The notes under the pieces: model-generated
Databases searched by the model: none
Seen by the model: only the letters and a program-made list of their open reading frames with translations
Told to the model about the DNA's origin: nothing
IMG/VR virus record: IMGVR_UViG_3300042934_000505
Coordinates: 1 to 27,656 of that record
Strand: one strand, 5' to 3'
Length of the DNA stretch: 27,656 bases
Origin: a virus
In this document: piece after piece, positions 20,091 to 26,185 of the stretch
Numbering within the stretch: the first letter of the stretch is position 1
Layout of the letters: each line of letters starts with the position of its first letter
Made by a program: the position numbers and the translations under genes

Positions 20091-20366
20091 GTGAAGATTC
20101 AGATCGACCTGGACCCGAAAGACGTGTGGCGCATCCAAGAAACAGCGGAACGTCGCGGCATCACACCCGGCCAAGTCCTCCGCGACGAACTCGCACGCCA
20201 ACGCCACGGCCGCGACTACCGAGAAGCCGTCCGCTCCCGTGTCATCGCCGGCATGTGCGACGCCGACATTGCCACCGAACTCGGTTGGCCCACCGTTGGC
20301 ACCATCGCCCAAACCCGCAGGTCACTCGGCCTCAAAGCAAACCCCAGATACAGGAGAACCCTATGA
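20091..20366 (+). CDS. Two-part DNA-binding protein: RHH-like N-terminus and HTH-like C-terminus
   Basis: 91 residues from GTG 20091, which has AGGAG six bases upstream; a GTG at 20061 lies in the hairpin and is rejected. The first 35 residues (KIQIDLDPKDVWRIQETAER then RGITPGQVLRDELARQR) fit a ribbon-helix-helix fold. The second half (VRSRVIAGMCDADIATELGW, PTVGTIAQTRRSLGLKAN) fits a helix-turn-helix with an R-rich recognition helix. The two-part build is unusual and the halves could bind separate sites. Confidence 0.65.
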   Translation: MKIQIDLDPKDVWRIQETAERRGITPGQVLRDELARQRHGRDYREAVRSRVIAGMCDADIATELGWPTVGTIAQTRRSLGLKANPRYRRTL

Positions 20367-20698
20367 GCGGTGACGTCATCGTCCCTTGCCCCCGATGCGG
20401 TGTTGCACGGCAGGTGAAGACCGGTGCTGCCGGGAAACACTGCATGGACTGCAAGACGTTGCGGGGTGCGCCGACTGTGTCTCGGACGTGGATGGACGAC
20501 GCGGCGTGCGCGACGACCGACCCGGAGTTGTTCTTCCCGAGCGAGGACGACACGTGGCGTCCGACCCGGGCGGCTAAGGAAATCTGTGCAGCGTGCCCGG
20601 TCCGCGACCTTTGCCTTGCTGACGCACCGTCCTGGGATCGGTGGTCGATTCGGGGTGGGCAGACCGCGACTGAACGCCGACGAAAGGCCGTCGCATGA
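20363..20698 (+). CDS. WhiB-family Fe-S protein with N-terminal zinc ribbon
   Basis: 111 residues, ATGA overlap. Residues 44-105 match the WhiB-like domain: W-M-D-D-A-A-C49, PELFFPSEDDTWRPTRAAKE, then C75-A-A-C78-P-V-R-D-L-C84, and the GG turn in SIRGGQTATERRR. The four Cys (C49, C75, C78, C84) should hold a 4Fe-4S cluster. Ahead of it, C9-P-R-C12 and C27-M-D-C30 form a probable zinc ribbon, which ordinary WhiB proteins lack. WhiB proteins are specific to actinobacteria and their phages and bind sigma factor region 4. Here it may redirect host RNA polymerase or block host WhiB, as phage TM4 WhiB does. Confidence 0.88.
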   Translation: MSGDVIVPCPRCGVARQVKTGAAGKHCMDCKTLRGAPTVSRTWMDDAACATTDPELFFPSEDDTWRPTRAAKEICAACPVRDLCLADAPSWDRWSIRGGQTATERRRKAVA

Positions 20699-20808
20699 CC
20701 CATAAGCATTTCTGGCGGGTCAGGAACCGTGTCGGAACCGTCGTCCTGTTCTACTGCGACGGATGCCCCCAACTACTACCACGACGGATCGAGGGGAACA
20801 GCGCATGA
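20695..20808 (+). CDS. Very small protein (37 aa)
   Basis: ATGA coupling at both ends. It reads THKHFWRVRNRVGTVVLFYC then DGCPQLLPRRIEGNSA, with a Cys pair (C-x2-C) and an aromatic strand, a possible half zinc ribbon. Tight coupling between the WhiB and nuclease genes is the best support. Confidence 0.5.
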   Translation: MTHKHFWRVRNRVGTVVLFYCDGCPQLLPRRIEGNSA

Positions 20809-21194
20809 CTAGATCGAGAGCGACCGCGAAGCAAGCGGGTACGAGGTTCGAGTCCGATGTGGTCCGGTACCTGCGGGAACGTCTCGGGGATGACCGGATC
20901 GAACGACGCGCGAAGTCTGGGGCGAAGGACCGGGGCGACATCGCCGGGGTCCGCACAGCACTAGGTGAACGGGTCGTCATCGAATGCAAGGATGTTGCCC
21001 GCCTGAACCTCTCGGGGTGGGTGAACGAGGCCGATATCGAACGCGGCAACGACGACGCCGCGGTGGGCATGGTGGCACACAAACGCCGAGGGTATGGCCC
21101 CGCGCAGATGGGTGGGACGTACGTGACCATGACACTCGACGACGTCGCCGCACTACTCACCGGAACGAACCACACGAACGGGAGTGAAGCATGA
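20805..21194 (+). CDS. PD-(D/E)XK nuclease, Holliday-junction-resolvase-like
   Basis: 129 residues, ATGA start. The pattern is GTRFESDVVRYLRERLGDDR (first Glu in a helix), SGAKDRGDIAGV (Asp of the D in R-G-D-I), VVIECKDVARLNLSGWVNEA (E-x-K, residues about 60-62). These match the archaeal Hjc/phage resolvase-type PD-(D/E)XK core. Such enzymes resolve four-way junctions or process branched DNA in packaging and recombination. The lack of an additional specificity domain suits a small structure-selective nuclease. Confidence 0.75.
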   Translation: MTRSRATAKQAGTRFESDVVRYLRERLGDDRIERRAKSGAKDRGDIAGVRTALGERVVIECKDVARLNLSGWVNEADIERGNDDAAVGMVAHKRRGYGPAQMGGTYVTMTLDDVAALLTGTNHTNGSEA

Positions 21195-21427
21195 TTCGGT
21201 ACAGCGGCTCGGAGATCGCAGCAGCATTCGGGATGCCCGATCCGATCACTCCCTGCTCCACTTGCGGACACAAGCGCTATGAGCATCGGCGCGAGATCAT
21301 CGTGCCCGGCCCTGCACCCCAGCATCGTGAGGAACACCACGAGTGCGAGCGGTGGGATCGCCGCCGTCGATCCGGAGTCTGCTCATGTGAGAAGTACACC
21401 GAACCGATTGAACCGGATCCGACGTGA
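21191..21427 (+). CDS. Zinc-binding-like hypothetical protein (78 aa)
   Basis: ATGA overlap. Contains CSTCGHKRYEHRRE, EEHHECERWDRRRR and GVCSCEKYTEP, so several Cys/His pairs that could hold zinc. Very basic in the centre. C-STCGH near YEHR is seen in small phage zinc proteins. Function unknown. Confidence 0.6.
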   Translation: MIRYSGSEIAAAFGMPDPITPCSTCGHKRYEHRREIIVPGPAPQHREEHHECERWDRRRRSGVCSCEKYTEPIEPDPT

Positions 21428-21573
21428 GCCCGGTCTTTGCGGGGTTGCTCCCACTCATCATCACCGCCGCCCTGACCGGGGTGGCGTTTCTGTTGGCGGT
21501 CGCGGGTGCGGCCGTCATGCTTCTCCGCCAAGCGCGCGGGGAATTCGAGCTCGACAACGAGGAAGACGACTAA
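21424..21573 (+). CDS. Small single-TM protein (49 aa)
   Basis: GTG coupled to the previous stop; ends TAA with TAATG overlap. Residues about 3-33 (VFAGLLPLIITAALTGVAFL plus LAVAGAAVMLL) form a long hydrophobic segment, one or two TM helices, followed by an acidic tail (ARGEFELDNEEDD). Predicted cytoplasmic acidic tail. Function unknown. Confidence 0.6.
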   Translation: MSPVFAGLLPLIITAALTGVAFLLAVAGAAVMLLRQARGEFELDNEEDD

Positions 21574-21881
21574 TGACTGGACCGAAGCGATACCGAAAGA
21601 AGCCCGTCGAGATCGAGGCGGCACACTTTGCGGACCTAGGGCGACCTGGCCTGAACCAGCAGGAGGCGCGCGAGATCGCATGGTGGATCGCTGGACGCCC
21701 GGACGACCTCGGGGGCGGTGAAGAGAACCTCCCCGAGTACGGATCGAACTACATCGTCATCGAGACGCTTGAGGGCGCCATGACGGCCAGCCTCGGGGAC
21801 TTCATCATCCAGGGAGTGCAGGGCGAGTTCTACCCCTGCAAGCCCGACATCTTCGCTCAGACCTACGAGGAGGCCAACTAA
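21573..21881 (+). CDS. Conserved-looking phage protein (102 aa)
   Basis: TAATG coupling on both sides. The motif KRYRKKPVEIEAAHF at the start, NYIVIETLEGAMTASLGDFI and IQGVQGEFYPCKPDIFAQTY at the end match a widespread small phage protein that I recall as annotated without function. The C-terminal YPCKPDIFxxTY and the internal GDxI are its fingerprint. Beta-rich, probably a small barrel. Presence beside SSB suggests a replication-region role. Confidence 0.7.
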   Translation: MTGPKRYRKKPVEIEAAHFADLGRPGLNQQEAREIAWWIAGRPDDLGGGEENLPEYGSNYIVIETLEGAMTASLGDFIIQGVQGEFYPCKPDIFAQTYEEAN

Positions 21882-22261
21882 TGGCTGATATCAAGTTCAC
21901 CGCGTTCATCGAAGACACCGTGACGAACCAGCAGGGCGACGTGTTCGTTCTCAAGACCGCCGAACCCCACTCGAAGAAGAACGACCAGGACCGGTGGGAG
22001 ACAGTTTCGCGCACGTTCCGTGACGTGAAGGTGTCACGGGAGGCGGGTATCCAGCTCGCCCAGTTCACCAAGGACGAGCGCATCGACGTCACTGGCACGG
22101 AGAAGACCGAGACACGCACCGACACGACGGGGAAGAAGCATTATTCGCTGGTGGTGTGGGCGACGTCGATCACCCGTGCAGGACAGGCGCCGGCCGCTGC
22201 GCCCGAACCGGTTGACGCATGGGCCACGCCGGGCGGCTTCGGCGACGACACCCCGTTCTGA
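21881..22261 (+). CDS. ssb: Single-stranded DNA-binding protein
   Basis: 126 residues, TAATG coupling. An OB-fold-like series of strands (IKFTAFIEDTVTNQQGDVFV, WETVSRTFRDVKVSREAGIQ, RIDVTGTEKTETRTDTTGKK, HYSLVVWATSITRAG) leads to a flexible Ala/Pro linker and a C-terminal acidic tip GGFGDDTPF, the classic SSB docking tail (D-D-x-P-F). It should bind ssDNA during phage replication and recruit replication proteins through the tip. It is shorter than the usual 150-180 residues. Confidence 0.72.
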   Translation: MADIKFTAFIEDTVTNQQGDVFVLKTAEPHSKKNDQDRWETVSRTFRDVKVSREAGIQLAQFTKDERIDVTGTEKTETRTDTTGKKHYSLVVWATSITRAGQAPAAAPEPVDAWATPGGFGDDTPF

Positions 22262-22440
22262 TGGCTAAGCCTCATTGGTCGCGCCCGTCGAAGAAGGAAC
22301 AGGCGCACATCGACGCTGTCCTCAACCCTGTACCCGAACCCCCACAACACAAGTGCGGGGTTTGTTTCGGGCCGTATGGGCGGTCCGCCATCCCCTGCCG
22401 AAACGACCCAGGAGTGAGACACCATGCCGCGGATACTTGA
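22261..22440 (+). CDS. Small zinc-ribbon-like protein (59 aa)
   Basis: ATG shares its A with the SSB stop; overlaps the methyltransferase start by 17 bases. A lysine-rich first part (KPHWSRPSKKEQAHIDAVLN) is followed by KCGVCFGPYG and later PCRND, a possible zinc site. The translational overlap suggests a link in dosage to the methyltransferase. Confidence 0.6.
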   Translation: MAKPHWSRPSKKEQAHIDAVLNPVPEPPQHKCGVCFGPYGRSAIPCRNDPGVRHHAADT

Positions 22441-23140
22441 CTTGTTCTCCGGGCAGGGCGGAGCCGGTACGGGATATCACCGTGCCGGCTTCGACGTTGT
22501 CGGGGTCGACATTGACCCGCAACCCCTATACCCGTTCCCGTTTCACCAGGGCGACGCGCTCGAGGTTCTGCGGGATCTGCTGCTGTCCGACATCCTCGGT
22601 ACCCCCGTCATCCTCGGCGGGGTCGAGTACGTGTTGCAGGACTTCGACGCCATCCACACGTCACCCCCGTGTCAGGCGTATTCCACGATCACCCCGGACA
22701 AGTCGAAGCATCCGGAACTCATCGAACCGGTGCGGGAGTTCCTGATCGAATCGGGCCTCCCGTACGTCATCGAGAACGTAGACGGTGCAAAGCGGGAACT
22801 CATCGACCCGGTCATGTTGTGCGGGTCATCGTTCGGGCTGAGGGTTCGCCGGCACCGCTGGTTCGAGTCCAACACGCCCATCATGACGATGCCCTGTCAG
22901 CACAAGACGCAGGGGCAACCCGTGGGTGTGTATGGGGATCACCCGGACGCGCGGCAGGTTCTCCGCCCGAACGGTACGTCACGCGGCGCCAAAGCCACAT
23001 CGGTAGACGACGCCCGCGACGCAATGGGCATGCCGTGGGCCGACTGGGCTGGATGCGCAGAGGCCATCCCCCCCGCGTACACCGACCACATAGGCCGTCA
23101 ACTGATCGACCATCTCACCCGTGAAGGAGCAGTCGCATGA
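22424..23140 (+). CDS. DNA (cytosine-5) methyltransferase
   Basis: 238 residues, short for the family but with the main motifs: motif I LDLFSGQGGAGTGYHRAGF, motif II around VVGVDIDP, motif IV SPPCQAYST with the catalytic Cys, motif VI ENVDGA, motif VIII RVRRHRWFE and a late motif near IPPAYTDHIGRQLIDHL. The target-recognition domain is short. No restriction endonuclease is linked, so a protective or regulatory role (anti-restriction) is more likely than a complete restriction-modification system. The TPDKSKHPELI region between IV and VI has a usual length. Confidence 0.9.
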   Translation: MPRILDLFSGQGGAGTGYHRAGFDVVGVDIDPQPLYPFPFHQGDALEVLRDLLLSDILGTPVILGGVEYVLQDFDAIHTSPPCQAYSTITPDKSKHPELIEPVREFLIESGLPYVIENVDGAKRELIDPVMLCGSSFGLRVRRHRWFESNTPIMTMPCQHKTQGQPVGVYGDHPDARQVLRPNGTSRGAKATSVDDARDAMGMPWADWAGCAEAIPPAYTDHIGRQLIDHLTREGAVA

Positions 23141-23307
23141 GCAAGAAGCCGAAGCGTGATCCGATCCCGGATGGTGTTCGTGAGGAGGCCCGTTCGTCGT
23201 GGACGTGTGCGTTCTGGTGTGACCGGCCGATGGTGGGTACTGCACGGGATGTGGACGGGTCTGTTTTGCCGTCGTGTGGGTTGAAGGGACACGGGAAACC
23301 ACTATGA
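23137..23307 (+). CDS. Small hypothetical protein (56 aa)
   Basis: ATGA coupling at both ends. It starts with a basic segment (SKKPKRDPIPDGVREEARSS), then WTCAFWC, a VGTARDVDGSVLPSCG and a basic end. Three Cys could bind zinc. Coupled between the methyltransferase and a larger unknown protein. No known family. Confidence 0.55.
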   Translation: MSKKPKRDPIPDGVREEARSSWTCAFWCDRPMVGTARDVDGSVLPSCGLKGHGKPL

Positions 23308-23861
23308 CCGAAGGCGACGTCGGCTATCTGAGCGAGGAGCAGTTCAACCGGTTCGGTTGGGCCATGCACCACTCCCGCGACCTCGTCAGTTGGTTGCGGG
23401 TCGCCGGGTACATCAAGTCCGCTGACGCTGATGTGACCGTCGCCACCACACGTGACGGTCACATCGGCCTCCCACCCACATGGTTGGCCGCTGACGCCAT
23501 CTCGAGGCTTCTGTATGAGTTGAACGGGTTTCGGGAGCTCGAGGACGCCGCCAACGACATCCACGGCGCCGACCTCGCCAGTGTCTTCACCCGCGAGGTG
23601 GAGACCGCACGTGCCCGGTGGCCGTACGAGGACCGCGCCCACTATGTGCAGTGGATTCGCTGCCCCGCATGCTCACACATGTCACTCCGGTACCACCCGC
23701 CAAGGTTCGACGGGGACCGGATCACCGTGAAGTGCATGCTCTGCCAACACGTCGCCGAAGAGGACACGTTCTCTGCTGCGGCCATGCTTCAGGAGATGGA
23801 ACTTGCGGGACGACTGGGTGACGATCAAACAGGCGATGGCCCGAGTGAGGCGATCGCGTAG
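23304..23861 (+). CDS. Hypothetical protein with C-terminal zinc ribbon (185 aa)
   Basis: ATGA start. Helical first 130 residues (LVSWLRVAGYIKSADADVTV, ISRLLYELNGFRELEDAAND), then a CPACSHMSLRYHPPRFDGDR zinc knuckle and KCMLCQHVAEEDTF that completes it (two C-x2-C pairs). The exact CPAC...SLRYHPPRFDGDR...VKC run is one I recall from other actinophage proteins, but no function is known. It is coupled to the HTH gene downstream, which suggests a regulatory pair. Confidence 0.65.
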   Translation: MTEGDVGYLSEEQFNRFGWAMHHSRDLVSWLRVAGYIKSADADVTVATTRDGHIGLPPTWLAADAISRLLYELNGFRELEDAANDIHGADLASVFTREVETARARWPYEDRAHYVQWIRCPACSHMSLRYHPPRFDGDRITVKCMLCQHVAEEDTFSAAAMLQEMELAGRLGDDQTGDGPSEAIA

Positions 23862-23991
23862 CACCATCTACCAGTGGATCGACGGGGGGAAGGTGCGAAC
23901 CATGCGACCGCTCCGCGTTCTGTGGGTCAACCTCCCGGATCTTCTCACCGCCGACGCCACGACCAGACCAGGCCGACCGAGAAAGGAATGA
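23803..23991 (+). CDS. HTH protein (excisionase/MerR-like), TTG start
   Basis: 62 residues. TTG 23803 has AGGAG seven bases upstream and overlaps the previous gene by 59 bases. DDWVTIKQAMARVRRSRSTI plus YQWIDGGKVRTMRPLRVLWV is a clear HTH_17/MerR-like domain (helix, turn, SRSTIYQWI, wing), with a basic end GRPRKE. It may be the regulator that acts on the promoter and inverted repeat directly downstream (24003-24039). Confidence 0.65.
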   Translation: MRDDWVTIKQAMARVRRSRSTIYQWIDGGKVRTMRPLRVLWVNLPDLLTADATTRPGRPRKE

Positions 23992-24002
23992 AACTCGCCG
24001 TC

Positions 24003-24039
24003 AGTTTTGGTTGACAAAACTCCGGAAACCCTGTACAGT
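24003..24039 (+). promoter_or_regulatory. Strong regulated promoter with inverted repeat over the -35 box
   Basis: TTGACA (24011-24016), a 17-base spacer and TACAGT (24034-24039) are the closest match to consensus in the window. A perfect 7-5-7 inverted repeat, AGTTTTG-GTTGA-CAAAACT (24003-24021), covers the -35 box, an ideal repressor site. The ATG at 24048 is eight bases after the -10 box. Confidence 0.8.
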
Positions 24040-24047
24040 TCGTACTG

Positions 24048-24149
24048 ATGGTGGATTCGTATGTCCGCCCACCAACGCCACCAACCGATCCGGTTCCGGT
24101 GGCGTTTCGCATTCTCCCCGCCGAGCGACTGAGTTACCACCGCCAATGA
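24048..24149 (+). CDS. Leaderless Pro/Thr-rich small ORF (33 aa) overlapping hairpins
   Basis: ATG at the predicted transcription start. The product begins MVDSYVRPPTPPTDPVPVAF and ends in TGA at 24147. Codons 7-17 are mostly Pro and Thr. The message can form TGGTGG/CCACCA (24049-24054 with 24069-24074), then a stable hairpin AACGCCACC/GGTGGCGTT (24074-24082 with 24098-24106) with an inner AACC/GGTT stem. It could be a leader peptide controlling read-through by ribosome position, or an unstable micropeptide. Followed by 195 bases without a gene. Confidence 0.5.
   Translation: MVDSYVRPPTPPTDPVPVAFRILPAERLSYHRQ
24074..24106 (+). terminator. Possible attenuator hairpin inside the leader ORF
   Basis: Nine-bp stem (24074-24082 with 24098-24106), CC bulge, four-bp inner stem (24083-24086 with 24092-24095). 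The GTTTCGCATTCT that follows is only moderately T-rich, so it is better called attenuator-like than a strong terminator. Confidence 0.45.
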
Positions 24150-24344
24150 CGGGTTCGAGAAGGCCGGCACTGTAGTCGGCCGCATCCACAAACACGGTTG
24201 TTAGCCGCGATCGCTACCCGCGCTGACCGTCAAACGCCCAGAGCCAGCGCTACCCAGCGGCTGCGGCGGGCACCTTCACTTTCCCTGTGCACGCGCCCCT
24301 GCGTAATCCGGGGGGAGTGTGCACCCAACCCATTGGGAGCGACC
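24150..24344 (+). other. 195-base untranslated stretch with two hairpins
   Basis: No gene seen. A GGCCG/CGGCC stem (24162-24166 with 24177-24181) and a GTGCAC/GTGCAC stem (24287-24292 with 24319-24324) with an inner CCCC/GGGG occur. The second ends 20 bases before the next ATG, which has GGGAGC as ribosome binding site. Confidence 0.5.
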
Positions 24345-24575
24345 ATGGGCCTGAAAACTGCCGCTGTGACCGTTGACCAGAAGAAGCCCGGACCCCGATG
24401 TGGGATGGGTGTGATCCTTGCCGGCCTGGAAATTGAAGACCTCGAGTATTTCGAGGATATGAAACGTGAGGGACGCACGGGTACGTACATTGCTGACGTG
24501 TTCCGTGAGGACGGGTATGACGTGTCCGAGTTCATGGTGCGTCGCCATAATGCGGGGCGCTGCTCATGTCGCTGA
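24345..24575 (+). CDS. Hypothetical protein (76 aa)
   Basis: ATG 24345 after GGGAGC. Contains GLKTAAVTVDQKKPGPRCGM, a helix LAGLEIEDLEYFEDMKREGR, then YIADVFREDGYDVSEFMVRR and HNAGRCSC. The helix-turn-helix-like YIADVFREDGYDVSEFMVRRH could be a DNA-binding element. It overlaps the exonuclease gene by 10 bases. No known family. Confidence 0.6.
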   Translation: MGLKTAAVTVDQKKPGPRCGMGVILAGLEIEDLEYFEDMKREGRTGTYIADVFREDGYDVSEFMVRRHNAGRCSCR

Positions 24576-25396
24576 GAGCGGCGGGCGCCGCGCTGAACCC
24601 GGCAGTCCGTAACCGTATCCTCATCCTTGACGTGGAACGTGTCTCTGGTGTTTCGGAGCAGCAGTGGTGGGACCGGGGTGACCTGAAGAACCGGTACATC
24701 CACCACGAAACGGTGGTCCGGGAGCCTCGCACGACGATCGTGTGTGCGAAGTGGTACGACTCACCTGACGTTCTCCGGTTCGCCGAATGGGACAAGGGCG
24801 GGCGTGGACCGTTCCTCCGCGAAGTTCACTCCCTCATGGGCATGGCCGACATCATCGTCGGCCACAACCTCGACGGAGCTGACGTTCCGTGGTTGAAGGG
24901 TGACTTCTACTTCCCGAAGATCGGGCACAAGCACCGCCCGTCCCTTCCACCGCTTCCCCCGTTCAAGACTGTCGACACACTCAAGGTGGCTAGGCAGTTC
25001 AGGACAGGGGTGCAGTTCAAGTCCCTCGACGCCCTGTGCCAGATCATCGGCATCCCGGCGAAGACCGACGCTTACGACCGTGAAGCGATGAATCGTGCTG
25101 TCGCTGGGTCTGTGGAGGACCGGGAACGTCTCACCGAGTATTGTGCCGGCGACGTCATCGCCACACAGGGTCTCTACGACGCTCTCCGACCCCACATCAA
25201 GAACCACCCGGCACTGTTCGTCGACGGCCAGTCCCGCCTCGACACTTGCCGTGCGTGTGGTGGGGAGACGAAGCCGATCGCTAAGCGGTTCATCGCGGAC
25301 GTGTTCACCTACTCGATGCAACGCTGCGTCTCCTGTGGGTGGCACGGTCGCCTGTCGATCGAACCGGAACGCATGTCCATGGTCAGGGGCGTCTGA
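24566..25396 (+). CDS. DEDD-type 3'-5' exonuclease (RNase H-like)
   Basis: 276 residues. Exo I: RNRILILDVERVSG (D-x-E). Exo II: MADIIVGHNLDGADVPWLKG (N and D). Exo III: LTEYCAGDVIATQGLYDALR (Y-x3-D), as in DnaQ/DNA polymerase B proofreading domains of the DEDDy type. A C-terminal zinc element, CRACGGETK and CVSCGWHG, follows. No polymerase domain is present, so it may act as a stand-alone exonuclease or as a DNA-processing factor. A cut site or partner is unknown. Confidence 0.8.
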   Translation: MSLRAAGAALNPAVRNRILILDVERVSGVSEQQWWDRGDLKNRYIHHETVVREPRTTIVCAKWYDSPDVLRFAEWDKGGRGPFLREVHSLMGMADIIVGHNLDGADVPWLKGDFYFPKIGHKHRPSLPPLPPFKTVDTLKVARQFRTGVQFKSLDALCQIIGIPAKTDAYDREAMNRAVAGSVEDRERLTEYCAGDVIATQGLYDALRPHIKNHPALFVDGQSRLDTCRACGGETKPIAKRFIADVFTYSMQRCVSCGWHGRLSIEPERMSMVRGV

Positions 25397-25566
25397 TGCT
25401 CATCAACCCCATGGACGACATCGTGCGGGACTGCGTCTACTGTCAAGCCGGCTACCACGAGCGGTCAGCGCACATGCTGACTCTCGAGCAGCTCGACAAG
25501 TTCATTGCGGACGCCAAGGCGGGCATCTTCCCCGACAAGCACCCCAACGGGGACCGCAACTACTAA
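25396..25566 (+). CDS. Small hypothetical protein (56 aa)
   Basis: ATG shares its A with the exonuclease TGA. Contains CVYCQAGYHERSAHMLTLEQ then LDKFIADAKAGIF, with a C-x2-C and His that may bind zinc, and a short helix. No family. Translational coupling suggests co-expression with the exonuclease. Confidence 0.55.
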   Translation: MLINPMDDIVRDCVYCQAGYHERSAHMLTLEQLDKFIADAKAGIFPDKHPNGDRNY

Positions 25567-25596
25567 CTTCCATCTGCCAAAACCTCCGGCGAACGA

Positions 25597-25624
25597 TTGA
25601 ACGGGCGAACGAGCCTGATAAGTG
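25597..25624 (+). promoter_or_regulatory. Weak candidate promoter upstream of the perfect hairpin
   Basis: TTGAAC (25597-25602), a 16-base spacer, TAAGTG (25619-25624). Weak -10. It would start a transcript about 30 bases upstream of the 25663 hairpin. Confidence 0.35.
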
Positions 25625-25662
25625 CACTGCGGAGACGAGCGGCGGCGGATCGGAAACTTCCC

Positions 25663-25699
25663 GCAGTCCCACCAGACACTCAACGTCTGGTGGGACTGC
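25663..25699 (+). other. Perfect 15-bp hairpin in a 158-base intergenic gap
   Basis: GCAGTCCCACCAGAC (25663-25677) pairs with its exact complement (25685-25699) around a seven-base ACTCAAC loop. No T-tract follows. It ends 25 bases before ATG 25725. Possible RNase site, sRNA or protein-binding site. Confidence 0.75.
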
Positions 25700-25724
25700 A
25701 CTAACCGCGTGAGGGCGGTGCGTC

Positions 25725-25871
25725 ATGGTTCATGCGGTCTACATGCGCGAACTGGGCGGCTACTGGCGTGCCGTCGATCCCAGAACACCGAACTGGTACT
25801 TCACCGCCGACACCCGCGCCGAGGCACTACGCATCTGGCACGAGGAGTGGCGGCAGGATCGTCATGCTTGA
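25725..25871 (+). CDS. Small hypothetical protein (48 aa)
   Basis: ATG after GAGGG at nine bases. The product, HAVYMRELGGYWRAVDPRTP then NWYFTADTRAEALRIWHEEW, is rich in Trp and Tyr and reads as two strands and a helix. Overlaps the next gene by eight bases. No known family. Confidence 0.6.
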   Translation: MVHAVYMRELGGYWRAVDPRTPNWYFTADTRAEALRIWHEEWRQDRHA

Positions 25872-26046
25872 TGCGACCAGACGGTGTGACGGGAAAGAGT
25901 GCGGCGCGCAAGCGTACGTATTCGTCGAGATCGGTGAACACGAGCTCGGGTACTGCGGGCATCACGGCACGAAGTACTGGAAGCGGCTTCATGAGGTTGC
26001 TGACCGGGTGTTCGATTTCCGGTACCTCATTGCTGAGGAGTCCTGA
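25864..26046 (+). CDS. Zinc-ribbon phage protein (60 aa)
   Basis: ATG overlapping the previous stop by eight bases. CDGKECGAQAYVFVEIGEHE followed by LGYCGHHG is a zinc ribbon with a strand between its Cys pairs and is a pattern I recall from many actinophage small proteins (C..CGAQAYV...CGHHG). The rest (KRLHEVADRVFDFRYLIAEE) is helical. Function unknown. Confidence 0.7.
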   Translation: MLDATRRCDGKECGAQAYVFVEIGEHELGYCGHHGTKYWKRLHEVADRVFDFRYLIAEES

Positions 26047-26183
26047 TGTGCCGGTGTGAGTCGGACGTGTGCTGCAACCTTCGGGCTGAGTACATCGACT
26101 CCCGCATTGGCCGTCTGGTGTCAGAACAAGCCGACCCTGTAAGCGGTGAGGCTCAAGAGGCGCATGTTGAGGGTGAGGGCTAA
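26046..26183 (+). CDS. Small Cys-rich acidic protein (45 aa)
   Basis: ATG shares its A with the previous TGA. Starts MCRCESDVCCN (four Cys) and ends with a Glu/Gln-rich segment (SGEAQEAHVEGEG). Two C-x-C or CC groups could bind metal. Unknown; coupling is the main support. Confidence 0.5.
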   Translation: MCRCESDVCCNLRAEYIDSRIGRLVSEQADPVSGEAQEAHVEGEG

Positions 26184-26185
26184 CT

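Noticed and set aside
22424-23140. Part of a complete restriction-modification system
   Set aside because: No restriction endonuclease is linked; the nearby nucleases are HNH, PD-(D/E)XK resolvase-like and DEDD types with other likely roles.
24566-25396. A DNA polymerase
   Set aside because: Only the DEDD exonuclease motifs are present; no polymerase motifs A, B or C and the protein is too short.
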